Assembly: GCA_016806145.1 (NCBI GenBank)
Contig: CP063166.1
Span: 3,968,001-4,032,000 of the forward strand
DNA length: 64,000 bases
Direction: 5' to 3'
Source of the DNA: Variovorax paradoxus
GTDB taxonomy: Bacteria; Pseudomonadota; Gammaproteobacteria; Burkholderiales; Burkholderiaceae_C
A program made the position numbers and the translations under genes. Below, one piece after another: positions 42,202 through 51,311 of the stretch. The notes beneath the pieces are model-generated. The model worked only from the letters and a program-made list of their open reading frames with translations. It made no database searches and was not told the origin of the DNA. Position 1 is the stretch's first letter, and every line of letters begins with the position of its first letter.

Positions 42202-42618
42202 TCAGAGCTTGTAGGCCTCGACCGGTCCGTGCGAATAGAACAGGAAGTAGCCGGTCGAGGTCCGGAAGCCGTTCTTCTCCCAGCCCGGCGGCACCTTGAA
42301 CAGCGCGAGCTGCTCGCTCTTCATGCCGACGAAGGCGGTCTGCGCGCCATCGGTGGTGATGCGTTGCCAGTCGTCGCGCGTGGCCGGCGCGAGCTGCATC
42401 TTGGGCTCGCTCCATTCGGGCGTGCGCACCTTGTCGCGCAGCACGTAGCGGCCGTCCTTGCGCTCGATCTTGATCAGTTCCTTGAGCGCCCCGCCCTGCT
42501 TCACGGCATAGACGCCGACCAGCTCGGCCTCGGGGCCGCCGCGCGCGCCGCAGGCGGCCAGCAGCAGCGCGCAGGCGATGCACGCGAGCGCGCGCAGTGC
42601 GTTGTTCCATGTCCTCAT
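42202..42618 (-). CDS. Lipoprotein of unknown function
   Basis: A 138-residue protein with a lipoprotein signal: MRTWNNALRALACIACALLL then AAC (Cys near residue 23). The mature part (KQGGALKELIKIERKDGRYV, then VRTPEWSEPKMQLAPATRDD) looks like a small beta-rich domain. No family is recognised. It follows the M1 peptidase gene by 61 bp on the same strand, separated by a strong hairpin (42646-42670). Confidence 0.7.
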   Translation of the reverse strand: MRTWNNALRALACIACALLLAACGARGGPEAELVGVYAVKQGGALKELIKIERKDGRYVLRDKVRTPEWSEPKMQLAPATRDDWQRITTDGAQTAFVGMKSEQLALFKVPPGWEKNGFRTSTGYFLFYSHGPVEAYKL

Positions 42619-42645
42619 CGATGGTCTCCGGTGAAAGATGGGTGG

Positions 42646-42670
42646 CCCGCCGGGCGCGTCGCCCGGTGGG
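42646..42670 (-). terminator. Hairpin after the M1 peptidase gene
   Basis: Arms of 11 bases (CCCGCCGGGCG and CGCCCGGTGGG, one mismatch) with a 3-base loop. It begins 10 bp after the peptidase stop. No U-run follows, so it is more likely to weaken than to abolish read-through into the lipoprotein gene. Confidence 0.45.
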
Positions 42671-42679
42671 TTCGGACCG

Positions 42680-44902
42680 TCAGCGCTTCAGGTTCTCGCG
42701 CAGCTTCAGGCTGCCCTGGAAGCGCAGCGCATGCGGGTACTCCTCCTTGGCGCCCGCGTCCACCGCCGCCATCTTCTGCTGGCTCTCCTGCGTCTTGGCC
42801 AGCAGCGCGGTCGGCAGGTTCAGCACGCCCTTGATCTGGTCGTACTGCGCCTGCGTGATGCGGCCCACGCCGAGCAGCCGGAAGGCATCGCGCTCGATGT
42901 TCAGCAGCAGCGGCTTGTTGTCGGCGAAGTTCTGCGCCTGCGCCAGCAGCGCGCTCCACGAGGCCGCGCTGTAGTTGCTCACGTAGTAGTCCTGCCCGGT
43001 CGGCCCGGCCAGCACCGCGGTGCAGCCCGGCAGCTCGAGGTTGGTGCGGTTGTTGTCCATCACGATGGTCTTGCGCTGCGCCATCGCGTCGCCATAGGCC
43101 AGCGTGACGGGCACGGTCCAGGTCGAGGCCGGGTACTGGTTCTGGTTCGGGAACGACTCCTGCGTGATCGACACGTAGGTGCGGTCGCCCGCGCACTGCG
43201 CATCGACCGTGAGCAGCGGCACGCCGGTCTGGCGGATCAGGCTGTCGCCGATCGCACTCACCTTCTTGTCGGTCGCCTTCTCGAGCGAGCTCCACAGGCG
43301 CGAGGGCGTGACGTTGCCATAGGCATAGTCCTTCAGGTAGATCTGCAGGCCCTTCTGCATCGCCTCCTCGCCGATGTAGTTCTGGATCGTCTCGAGCACG
43401 TGGCTGCCCTTGTTGTAGACGAAGATCGACGGGCTGATGAAGCCGAACGAACCCGCGTCGTTGAGGTTGCGCTGCACCGGCACCGCCGTGTTCTTGAGGT
43501 CGGCCACGATCACGCTGTGCTTGTCGAGCACGTAGTCCGAGAAGCTGTAGTACTCGGGGTGGAACTTGATCGTGGTGCGCCTTTCGAACCAGCGCGCGAA
43601 CGATTCGTTGAGCCACACGTTGTCCCACCAGTCGAGCGTGACCAGGTCGCCGAACCACTGGTGCGCGACCTCGTGCGTGACCACCGTCACCGAGTAGAGC
43701 GTGGGCGTGTCGCCGGGCTTGGTCAGCACCGAGTCGGCGAACTCGAAGATCGAGCCCCAGTTCTCCATGCCGCCGAAGCCGGTGTTGGGCTTGTTGTCGT
43801 AGCTGTCGTTGGCGGCCACGGTGTCGAACTTGTCGAAGGGCAGCGGGATGCCGGTGTACTTGTAGTAGTAGTCCATCGCGACCTTGGTCCACTCCATCGC
43901 GAAGGTGGCCCAGCTCGAGCGGCCCGGCGGCGTGAACCAGCGCAGCGGCATGGTCTTGCCGTCGAGCGGGCTCTTGAAGGTGTCCTCGAGGATGTCGAAC
44001 TTGCCGCCGCCGAAGAAGGTCAGGTACATCGGCATCGAGGGCGTCTTCTCGAACGACACCAGCTGGTAGCCGTCGGGCAATCTGGTCTGCGATTTCTGCG
44101 CGCCGTTCGACACCGTCTTCCAGTCGCCCGGCACCTCGGCCGAGATCTCGAAGGTGTGGCGGAACGCGGGCTCGTCCCAGCCCGGGAACCACTGTCGCGC
44201 GAAGTTGGTTTCGCCCTGGGTCACGATGGCATCGCTGCTCACGCCCTCGGGCGTGGAGAGGCCGACCTTGAACACGCCGGTGGCGGCCGAGCACAGCGGG
44301 TTCTTGATCATCTCGGCCGGCGGGCAGTACTCGGCGTCGGAGAACTGGATCTTGCCGTCCCACTCCATGTGCAGCAGGTACTTGCCCTTGGCGATCTGGC
44401 CGTCGTTGAGCCGCAGCTGCACGAAGTCGCCGCGCGTCTGCGGCGTGGGGATCAGCGCGATCGCCTCGCCCGGGCTCGAGAGCTTGCGCAGCGTGGTGCG
44501 GCCGTTGGCGAACTTGAGGTCGTGCGCGGCGACCACGATCGCATCGACCGGCTTCAGCACCTCGATCTCGACATCGCCGCGGCCCATGAAGGTCTTGAGC
44601 GCCGCATCGGGCCGGAACCAGAGCTTGTAGTTCTTCGGCCAGACCGTGTCGGGTAGCTCCATCGGCGGGGCCGAGCGATCGATGTTGTTGCTCGCGGCCG
44701 AATCGGGCGCGGCCTGGGGACTGCCATCGTCGGGCGCGTCGGCATTGCCGTTCTGCGCCACCACGTTGTTGGTATCGGGCGCGGCGCCGGTGCCGCCGAA
44801 CGACGGCGTGCCGCCACCGCCGCCACCGCATGCCACGAGCGCGGCAAGGGTCACTGCACCGATGGCAAAGTACGGGACTGCGGGCTTGAGAAAGTTCTTC
44901 AT
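42680..44902 (-). CDS. M1-family zinc aminopeptidase, lipoprotein
   Basis: A 740-residue metallopeptidase. Exopeptidase motif GGMENW (377-382), zinc site HEVAH (410-414) with Glu433 in NESFA, then the usual C-terminal helical domain. It removes N-terminal residues from peptides. The start at 44902 (MKNFLKPAVPYFAIG) is chosen to give a lipoprotein signal with ALVAC followed by GGGGGG; a start 21 bp upstream is possible. So it is anchored outside the cytoplasm, probably for peptide scavenging. All catalytic residues are present. A perfect inverted repeat lies about 130 bp upstream (45024-45042). Confidence 0.9.
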   Translation of the reverse strand: MKNFLKPAVPYFAIGAVTLAALVACGGGGGGTPSFGGTGAAPDTNNVVAQNGNADAPDDGSPQAAPDSAASNNIDRSAPPMELPDTVWPKNYKLWFRPDAALKTFMGRGDVEIEVLKPVDAIVVAAHDLKFANGRTTLRKLSSPGEAIALIPTPQTRGDFVQLRLNDGQIAKGKYLLHMEWDGKIQFSDAEYCPPAEMIKNPLCSAATGVFKVGLSTPEGVSSDAIVTQGETNFARQWFPGWDEPAFRHTFEISAEVPGDWKTVSNGAQKSQTRLPDGYQLVSFEKTPSMPMYLTFFGGGKFDILEDTFKSPLDGKTMPLRWFTPPGRSSWATFAMEWTKVAMDYYYKYTGIPLPFDKFDTVAANDSYDNKPNTGFGGMENWGSIFEFADSVLTKPGDTPTLYSVTVVTHEVAHQWFGDLVTLDWWDNVWLNESFARWFERRTTIKFHPEYYSFSDYVLDKHSVIVADLKNTAVPVQRNLNDAGSFGFISPSIFVYNKGSHVLETIQNYIGEEAMQKGLQIYLKDYAYGNVTPSRLWSSLEKATDKKVSAIGDSLIRQTGVPLLTVDAQCAGDRTYVSITQESFPNQNQYPASTWTVPVTLAYGDAMAQRKTIVMDNNRTNLELPGCTAVLAGPTGQDYYVSNYSAASWSALLAQAQNFADNKPLLLNIERDAFRLLGVGRITQAQYDQIKGVLNLPTALLAKTQESQQKMAAVDAGAKEEYPHALRFQGSLKLRENLKR

Positions 44903-45700
44903 GATCGCCTCTTGTAGGGACATGCGCCGTCCTGCACCTGCCGGCGTGTGGCCGGCTCCTGCATGGAACGCGCGCGGGTTAAGGGGGTGAAAGGCTCGCG
45001 CGTCGGCAAGACACCGCCCTCCCGTCGAACCGATCGTTCGACAGGCAAGCAGTGCCAGCCATGAGCAGCGGTTTCAGCGGACGCGGCGAGCGCGTGCCGC
45101 GTGCGACCGCACCGGCGATCGGCGCGGCGGCCCGAGGATCCGCGGCATCGGCGGATTCGGTGTGCGCAACAGGATGTGCATACCCGACGATGCGCGGGGC
45201 AGCCAGAGGATGAATCGCACCGGGAGCCGGAGCGTTCGATTCAGCGAGGGGCGCGCATGCGATGCACGCGGCGTGCGATGGCCGAGGCCGTGATCGGCAC
45301 GGACCCATCGGCCGCCTTGCGTCTTCCGGCACCGACCATGAAGCGGTCGGCAGCGAGGACGCAACGGCGGGAGTGTGTGCGCTTGGTGTTCGAGATCTTC
45401 ACGCGTTCTCCCTCCATCGAGTGCGCACAGTTCTAACTGCCGCTCCCCCTGCGCGTCAACGAAGCGCGGAACTTTTCCCTCTCAAATTGTTCGCGCGTCG
45501 TACGACGAATGGAGTCAAGACCGCGCGATGCTTCGTGGGGTACGAAGATGGACTCACGCGATGCGCGGTGCCGCGCTGTCGATGCGATGCATCGAGACAA
45601 CACGACAACGCTTTTTCGTTGATGCAGCGCAGTTGCATTGATCGCGGCGCACGCGTTCTTTGGTTCGCGTCGCCACCGCTGCTGCGGACTTTGGACCGCG
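44903..45700. other. 798-bp non-coding interval
   Basis: No convincing gene on either strand: open frames here have no start signals, odd composition and no family pattern. It holds a perfect inverted repeat at 45024-45042 (GTCGAAC, CGATC, GTTCGAC), upstream of the M1 gene and a candidate operator, and the 12-bp palindrome CGTCGTACGACG (45496-45507). The stretch from about 45430 to 45660 is visibly lower in GC than its surroundings, with repeated GCGCGATGC words. It could hide a small RNA or a decayed gene; I cannot show either. Confidence 0.5.
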
Positions 45701-46594
45701 CTACAGCACGTAGCCGCGACCGCGAAAGTGATCGAGCAAGATCTGCCCCACGCGCTGCGCCTGGTCCAGCTCGATCGCATGCCCCGCGTCGGGCACCACC
45801 ATCAGCTCGACACGCGGCGCATGGACGCGCAGCCTTCGGCTCGCGACATCGATGGCATGCCGCGCATCGTCCTCGCCGAGCAGCACGCGGGTGCCGGCCG
45901 GCAGCAGCCGCAGCTCGGCGTCGCCGAGGCCTGCGGCGCGCGGCGGTCCGGCGCCCTGGCTGCGCCAGCGCACGAGCAGGTCCTCGAGCGCCCACTCGGG
46001 CAGCGGACAGGCACGCGGCGACGAGCTCAGCGCATGCAGGCGGCGCAGGTTGCCGTCGGTGGGAAACATCCGCGCCAGCAGCGCGAAGACCGCGGGCAGC
46101 ACGCGCCGCGGGCCGATGCGCGGCGGCGCCAGCAGCGCGAGCTTCGAGACGCGGCGCAGCGAGCGCTGCATGTAGGCGGCGGCGAGCCAGGCACCGAAGG
46201 AGACGCCGCACAGCCCCACCTTGGGCCGGCCGATGCCGATCAACACGTCCTCGAGCCAGTCGCAGTAGTCGTCCTCGCTGGCCGGCCGGCGGCCCTCGCT
46301 GCGGCCGGCATCGCCCACGATGTCGACCGCGTACACGCGCAGCGCGCCCGCGAGCACGCCGGCCATGTGGACCCAGGTGGTGGCATTGCCGCCCTCGCCA
46401 TGCAGCAGCAGCACCGGCACGCCATAGGCCGGGCCGCACACCAGCAGGTGGGCGCGGCCGCGCCGCGTGTCGACATGGCGCGACTCCACCGGCACCGGCC
46501 AGTGCGCGAGCACGCGGTCGTACGACTGCGAGAGCGCCGCATGGGCCTGGGCCGAGCGGAAATGCGGCAGGAAGGAAGTGGCGTCGAGGGACAT
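45701..46594 (-). CDS. Alpha/beta hydrolase
   Basis: A 297-residue hydrolase. VPVLLLHGEGGNATTWVHMA (oxyanion), VDIVGDAGRSEG, nucleophile elbow CGVSFGAWLAA, acid GEDDARHA and His in PDAGHAIELDQ complete the triad. No signal peptide is evident. Start MSLDATSF at 46594; upstream frame residues show no family features. It is divergent from the two-component pair at 46794 across 199 bp, and could be part of its regulon. Substrate unknown. Confidence 0.85.
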   Translation of the reverse strand: MSLDATSFLPHFRSAQAHAALSQSYDRVLAHWPVPVESRHVDTRRGRAHLLVCGPAYGVPVLLLHGEGGNATTWVHMAGVLAGALRVYAVDIVGDAGRSEGRRPASEDDYCDWLEDVLIGIGRPKVGLCGVSFGAWLAAAYMQRSLRRVSKLALLAPPRIGPRRVLPAVFALLARMFPTDGNLRRLHALSSSPRACPLPEWALEDLLVRWRSQGAGPPRAAGLGDAELRLLPAGTRVLLGEDDARHAIDVASRRLRVHAPRVELMVVPDAGHAIELDQAQRVGQILLDHFRGRGYVL

Positions 46595-46690
46595 CGTCGA
46601 AGGGCGAGGAAGGACCAGGGGATGCGATGCCGGCGCACAGGCCGGCCGGTGGAGCAACGCGCGAGCCTGCTGGATCGTGGGCAACGCAGA

Positions 46691-46708
46691 TGAAGATCTG
46701 CTGAAGAT
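46691..46708. promoter_or_regulatory. Direct repeat with 11-bp period, candidate OmpR-type site
   Basis: TGAAGAT at 46691-46697 and again at 46702-46708: two copies one helical turn apart, as OmpR/PhoB-type regulators bind. It lies in the 199-bp divergent space, 85 bp before the response-regulator ATG. The second copy overlaps the palindrome CTGAAGATTCAG. Candidate autoregulatory site; by eye only. Confidence 0.4.
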
Positions 46709-46793
46709 TCAGCGGCTCGTACGGCCTTGCACCTTTCGGGCCTGGTCGAGAAGCATTAGGAATTTCTTCAGCTTCGACGGTTAGATTGCATTC

Positions 46794-47480
46794 ATGAAGA
46801 TTCTTGTGGTGGAAGACGATTTCGACCTCGCGACCGGCATCCGCGTGGCGCTGCAGACGCAGGGCATGGAGGTGGTGTGGGTGCGCCGCATCGAGGATGC
46901 GCGGCGCATCCTCGATGGCGAGGGCTGCGACCTGCTGCTGCTCGACCTGGGCCTGCCCGACGGCGACGGCCTGGGCCTGCTGCAGCACGTGCGGCGCGCC
47001 GAATCGCGGCTGCCGGTGCTGATCCTCAGCGCGCGCGATGCGCTCGACGACCGCCTGCTCGGGCTCGACAACGGTGCCGACGACTACCTGGTGAAGCCTT
47101 TCGTTCTCGCCGAGATGCTGTCGCGCGTGCGCGCGCTCGCACGCCGCAGCTACGGCAGCGACGGCGTGACCTTCGAGGTGCGCGGCCTGTGGCTGCACGA
47201 ACCCACGCAGCGCGTGCAGGTCAACGGCCAGCCGGTCGACCTGTCGCGCAGCGAGTTCAAGCTGCTGAGCCTGCTGATCAAGCGCACCGACCGCGTGATC
47301 ACGCGGCGCATGCTCGAGCAGCAGGTGCTGCCGGCGTGGCAGACCCATGGCAGCAACGTGCTCGAGGTCCACATCTCGAACCTGCGCCGCAAGATCGGCG
47401 ACGGCTACATCCGCACCGTGCGCGGCATCGGCTACGTGATCGACCAGGCCGCGCTGAGGCTGCCGGGAACGTCGTCTTGA
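46794..47480 (+). CDS. OmpR-family response regulator
   Basis: A 228-residue regulator: receiver (MKILVVEDDFDLATGIRVAL; LLLLDLGLPDGDG with the phospho-Asp; LILSARD; DYLVKPF) then a winged-helix DNA-binding domain (LWLHEPTQRVQVNGQPVDLS, VLEVHISNLRRKIGDGYIRT). Complete acidic pocket. Resembles the TctD/QseB group that often governs carboxylate or metal uptake in beta-proteobacteria. Its stop overlaps the kinase start by four bases. Confidence 0.93.
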   Translation: MKILVVEDDFDLATGIRVALQTQGMEVVWVRRIEDARRILDGEGCDLLLLDLGLPDGDGLGLLQHVRRAESRLPVLILSARDALDDRLLGLDNGADDYLVKPFVLAEMLSRVRALARRSYGSDGVTFEVRGLWLHEPTQRVQVNGQPVDLSRSEFKLLSLLIKRTDRVITRRMLEQQVLPAWQTHGSNVLEVHISNLRRKIGDGYIRTVRGIGYVIDQAALRLPGTSS

Positions 47481-48964
47481 CGGCCTTGGCGGCGGCCTCC
47501 GACGCCCCGCGCGGCTGGCGCCGGCTGCTGCGGCCGACGCTGGTGCGCCGGCTGATGCTGGCGCAGGTGGCGATGCTCACGCTGCTGTGGAGCATCGCGG
47601 TGGGGCTGGTGCTCGGCACCTCGCTGACCGAGGACATGGGCATGGTCGACACCTCGCACCGCAGCGTGCTGTCGGTGGCGCACAACCTGGCCGACCGGCC
47701 CGCCGCGCTGGCCGAGAGCCTCCAGCGCATGGACACCGCGCTGCGCGAGACCATGGGCAGCGACAACGATCCCTCGCTCTCGCCGAGCCTGCTGGTGTGG
47801 CAGCACGGCCGGCTGGTCTACCACTCGGACGGCGTGCCCGTCGACATCGCCAACCGCCGCCTCGGCGTGCCCGAGGACGTGACCGCGCAGGGCAAGCAGT
47901 GGCGCACGCGCTCGCTCGAGAGCGAGGACGGCGCCACGCGCGTCGCGCTGGTGCTGCCGGCCGGCCCGCAGATGTGGCTGACCTTCCATTCGCGCGGCTA
48001 CTACATCCTGCCGCTGGTCATCAGCGTGCCCTTCCTGCTGCTGCCGGCCTGGCTGTCGATCCGGCTCGCGCTGCGGCCCTGGCGCAAGGTGGCGCGCGAG
48101 ATCGCGTCGCGCGACGTGCGCGAGCTCGCGCCGCTCGCCACGCAGACGCGCCACGACGAGCTGCGCCCGCTGGTCGACAACTTCAACGCGCTGATGCAGC
48201 GGCTGCGCGCGAGCATGGAACGCGAGCAGAGCTTCATCGCCGATGCCGCGCACGAGCTGCGCACGCCGATCGCGGCGCTGCGCGTGAACGTGGAGGCGCT
48301 GCAGGGCCTGCAGGCGCAGCCCGAGGCGGTGCCGCCCGCGCGCCAGCAGGAGCTGATGGCGCGCATGGTCAGCGCCAGCGCGCGCGCCGAACGGCTGGTG
48401 AACCAGCTGCTGCACCTGATGCGCAGCGCGGCCCAGGTGTCGGCGCCGCGCCCCGCGCTGCTGCGCCTCGACGACCTGGTGCAGGAACGGCTGGCCGCGC
48501 TGTCGGTGCTCGCGCGCACGCGCGGCGTGGAGGTCGAGCTGCTGAGCGACGACCCGGCGCCGGTGGCCGGCGACCGCGACAGCCTGGTGTCGATGATCGA
48601 CAACCTGATCGACAACGCCACCAAGTACGCGCCGCCGGGATCGACCGTGACCGTGGGCCTGCGGCGCGACGGCGCGCAGGCCGAGCTGAGCGTGGCCGAC
48701 CAGGGCCCGGGCATTCCGCCCGCGCTGCGCGAGCGCGTGTTCGACCGCTTCTTCCGCGATCCCGACCAGACCCAGACCGGCAGCGGCCTGGGCCTCGCGA
48801 TCGTGCGCTCGGCCATCGAGGCGCACGGCGGCAGCATCGTGCTCGGCGAGACCCGGCCCGGTCCGGGCCTGCTGGTGACGGTGCGGCTGCCGCTCGCGCG
48901 CGAAGGCATCGAGCCGGGCGCCGCCGCCTCGGTGAAGACCCGCGCTGCGCTGACGGCGGATTGA
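47477..48964 (+). CDS. Sensor histidine kinase, partner of the 46794 regulator
   Basis: A 495-residue membrane kinase. Helices at about residues 25-45 and 170-195 flank a periplasmic sensor of about 120 residues, then HAMP-like linker, HisKA (DAAHELRTPIAAL, His259) and HATPase (DNLIDNATKYAPPG, DQGPGIP, GSGLGLAIV). TctE/QseC type. Start is inferred as TTG at 47477 (TTGA overlap with the regulator stop), because no ATG precedes the first helix in frame; confidence in the exact start is moderate. Followed by a substrate-binding lipoprotein. Confidence 0.88.
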   Translation: MTALAAASDAPRGWRRLLRPTLVRRLMLAQVAMLTLLWSIAVGLVLGTSLTEDMGMVDTSHRSVLSVAHNLADRPAALAESLQRMDTALRETMGSDNDPSLSPSLLVWQHGRLVYHSDGVPVDIANRRLGVPEDVTAQGKQWRTRSLESEDGATRVALVLPAGPQMWLTFHSRGYYILPLVISVPFLLLPAWLSIRLALRPWRKVAREIASRDVRELAPLATQTRHDELRPLVDNFNALMQRLRASMEREQSFIADAAHELRTPIAALRVNVEALQGLQAQPEAVPPARQQELMARMVSASARAERLVNQLLHLMRSAAQVSAPRPALLRLDDLVQERLAALSVLARTRGVEVELLSDDPAPVAGDRDSLVSMIDNLIDNATKYAPPGSTVTVGLRRDGAQAELSVADQGPGIPPALRERVFDRFFRDPDQTQTGSGLGLAIVRSAIEAHGGSIVLGETRPGPGLLVTVRLPLAREGIEPGAAASVKTRAALTAD

Positions 48965-49015
48965 CAGCCAAGGCTCCAACGATGGCGGACGCGACATCGA
49001 CACAGGAGATCCCCC

Positions 49016-49840
49016 ATGACCATCCAGCCCCCTCGCCTCGCGGCCTTCACGCGCCGTGCCCTGCTCGGCGCGGCCCTCGGGCTCGCGCTCGCCGGCTGCG
49101 GCAGCCCCGGCGGCACGCCGCCGGCACCGAAGCCCGAGCTCCACGTGATGACCTCGGGCGGCTTCACCGCCGCCTACAACGAACTGCGCCCCGGCTTCGA
49201 GCGCGCCAGCGGCCGCGCGGTGAAGACCGCCTACGGCGCCTCGATGGGCAATGCCAGCGACTCCATCCCGAGCCGCCTCGCGCGCAAGGAGCCGGTCGAT
49301 GTCGTGATCCTGGCCCGGCCCGCGCTCGATGCGCTGGTCGCGCAGGGCCAGGTGCGACCCGGCAGCCAGGTCGACCTGGTGCGTTCGTCGATCGGCTTCG
49401 CGGTGCGCAAGGGCGCGCCCAGGCCCGACATCTCGAGCGTCGAGGCGCTCAAGCGCACCCTGCTCGCGGCGCCATCGATCGCTTATTCGGCCAGCGCCAG
49501 CGGCACCTACTACGAGACCGAGCTGCTCAGGAAGCTCGGCCTCGAGGCCCAGGTCAAGCCCAAGAGCCGCCGCATCCTCAGCGAGCGCGTGGGCAGCGTG
49601 GTGGCGCGCGGCGACGCGGCGCTCGGCCTGCAGCAGGTCAGCGAACTGCTGCCGATCGAGGGCATCGACTACGTCGGCCCGCTGCCGGCCGAGGTGCAGC
49701 AGGTGACGGTGTTCTCGGCCGGCATCGCCACCGCGTCGACGCAGCCCGAGGCCGCGCGCGAACTGATCCGCTACCTGAACTCGCCGGCCAGCGCGCCGAC
49801 GATCGCGAAGACGGGTCTGGAGCCGCTGGCCTCGCGTTGA
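49016..49840 (+). CDS. ModA-like substrate-binding lipoprotein
   Basis: A 274-residue binding protein of the ModA-like/extracellular solute-binding group. Tat/lipoprotein-type N-terminus: TRRALLGAALGLALAGC with a lipobox (LAGC, Cys near residue 28). Then LHVMTSGGFTAAYNELRPGF, ARKEPVDVVILARPALDALV, and PSIAYSASASGTYYETELLR, matching ModA-like folds. No permease or ATPase is adjacent. Instead it directly follows the two-component pair (51 bp), with a CAGGAG ribosome site, so it probably presents a ligand to the kinase or is its target. The oxyanion ligand is not confirmed. Confidence 0.8.
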   Translation: MTIQPPRLAAFTRRALLGAALGLALAGCGSPGGTPPAPKPELHVMTSGGFTAAYNELRPGFERASGRAVKTAYGASMGNASDSIPSRLARKEPVDVVILARPALDALVAQGQVRPGSQVDLVRSSIGFAVRKGAPRPDISSVEALKRTLLAAPSIAYSASASGTYYETELLRKLGLEAQVKPKSRRILSERVGSVVARGDAALGLQQVSELLPIEGIDYVGPLPAEVQQVTVFSAGIATASTQPEAARELIRYLNSPASAPTIAKTGLEPLASR

Positions 49841-49853
49841 GGCGCGCGCCGCT

Positions 49854-50780
49854 TCATGAGCCGCCCGGCACGGCGAGCGGCGCATGCTGGGCCATCAGTT
49901 CGTCGACCCAGTCGATGAACACGCGCAGCTTCGCGCTCAGGTGACGGTTCGGCGGGAACACCAGGTACAGCGGCATCGAAGCCACCTCCCAGTCCTCGAA
50001 CAGCGGCACCAGCTCGCCGCTGGCGAGGTGCGCCGTCGCCATGTAGCGCGGGAGCCAGAGCACGCCCATGCCCGCGACGCCGGCCGCGGCATAGGCGTTG
50101 CCGTCGTCGAGCGCGACCACGTGGCGGCCCCGCGGCACGAACTGCTCGCCCGCGCGCGACAGCGCGATCGGCGCCAGCGTGCCGCTGCGCGAGCGCAGGA
50201 AGCCGACGATGCGATGGTGCGAGTCCTCGAGCTCGCGCGGATGCACGGGCGTGCCGGCGCGCGCGAGGTAGCCGGGCGACGCATAGACGCCGAGCCGCAG
50301 GTCGCCCACGCGGCGCGCCACCAGAGAGGAGTCGGTGAGCTCGCCGCCGCGCAGCACGCAGTCGACGTTGTCGCCGATCACGTCGACCACGCGGTCGCTC
50401 ACGCCGAGGTCGAGCTGGATCTCGGGATGGCGCGCATGGAAGGCCGGCAGCGCCGGCACCAGGATCAGCCGCGCCAGCGGGGCCGGCACGTCGATGCGCA
50501 GCCGCCCCTTGGGCGAAGCCGTGGCGCTGGCCAGGCTGGTGTCGGCGTCCTCGAGGTCGGCCAACAGGCGCACCACGCGCTCGTAGTAGAGCGTGCCCTC
50601 GGCCGTGACCTTGACCTGCCGCGTGGTGCGGTGCAGCAGCTTCACGCGCAGCCGCGCCTCGAGCTGCTGGACCAGCTGGGTCACGGTGGTCTTGCTCATG
50701 TGCAGGGTCTGCGCCGCCTTGGTGAAGCTGCCGGCTTCCACCACGCGCGCGAAGGCCTGCATCGCATCGAAACGGTCCAT
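49854..50780 (-). CDS. LysR-family regulator (CrgA/DsdC-like)
   Basis: A 308-residue LysR protein: MDRFDAMQAFARVVEAGSFT with HTH AAQTLHMSKTTVTQLVQQLE and LHRTTRQVKVT, the pattern of the CrgA-like branch. Effector domain runs to the end. Convergent with the binding lipoprotein (13 bp) and divergent from the Rid protein gene at 50897 (116 bp). The Rid gene is the probable target. Confidence 0.9.
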   Translation of the reverse strand: MDRFDAMQAFARVVEAGSFTKAAQTLHMSKTTVTQLVQQLEARLRVKLLHRTTRQVKVTAEGTLYYERVVRLLADLEDADTSLASATASPKGRLRIDVPAPLARLILVPALPAFHARHPEIQLDLGVSDRVVDVIGDNVDCVLRGGELTDSSLVARRVGDLRLGVYASPGYLARAGTPVHPRELEDSHHRIVGFLRSRSGTLAPIALSRAGEQFVPRGRHVVALDDGNAYAAAGVAGMGVLWLPRYMATAHLASGELVPLFEDWEVASMPLYLVFPPNRHLSAKLRVFIDWVDELMAQHAPLAVPGGS

Positions 50781-50896
50781 CTCGTCGCCTGATTGTTTGG
50801 GGTTACCAAACAGTCATTGTGCGTCTTGCCCGTTTATCCGCAAAGGGCGAACACCTAGATTCACTGCATCCGCAACCATCGAAGAAAGTGAATCCC

Positions 50897-51307
50897 ATGT
50901 CCTCCGCACGCGATGTCGTCTTCCCCGCCGGCCGCCAGGCGCTCTACGAGCGCCACCGCTATTCGCCGGCCGTGCGCGCCAACGGCCTGCTGTTCGTCTC
51001 GGGCCAGGTCGGCAGCCGGCCCGACGGTTCGCCCGAACCCGAGCTCGAGGCCCAGGTCCGGCTGGCCTTTGAGAACCTGAATGCCGTGCTCGCGGCGGCC
51101 GGCGCCAGCTTCGCCGACGTGATCGACGTGACCGTCTTCATCGTCGATCCGGCCTCGAAGTTCGAGCGCATCTGGAACCTGGTGCTCGCCGAGTTCTGGG
51201 GCGATGCGCCGCATCCCACAGCCACCGCCATCGGCGTGACCTGGCTCTACGGCTTCGACTTCGAGATCAAGGTGGTCGCGAAGCTGCCCGAAGCCGCCGC
51301 GGCCTGA
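50897..51307 (+). CDS. Rid-family protein
   Basis: A 136-residue Rid (YjgF/YER057c) protein: RYSPAVRANGLLFVSGQVGS, FENLNAVLAAAGASFADVID, VTVFIVDPASKFERIWNLVL, and a final strand region. The catalytic Arg of RidA imine deaminases (PARS/T near residue 105) is replaced (HPTATAIG), so it is likely one of the other Rid subfamilies with an unknown small-molecule role. ATG 50897 after an AAGAAAG site. Divergent from a LysR and 4 bp from the convergent LysE gene. Confidence 0.88.
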   Translation: MSSARDVVFPAGRQALYERHRYSPAVRANGLLFVSGQVGSRPDGSPEPELEAQVRLAFENLNAVLAAAGASFADVIDVTVFIVDPASKFERIWNLVLAEFWGDAPHPTATAIGVTWLYGFDFEIKVVAKLPEAAAA

Positions 51308-51311
51308 GCGC

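Noticed and set aside
45262..46704. A 480-codon plus-strand frame over the intergenic space and hydrolase
   Set aside because: Arg/Ala-rich, no motifs, antisense to an alpha/beta hydrolase with a full triad.
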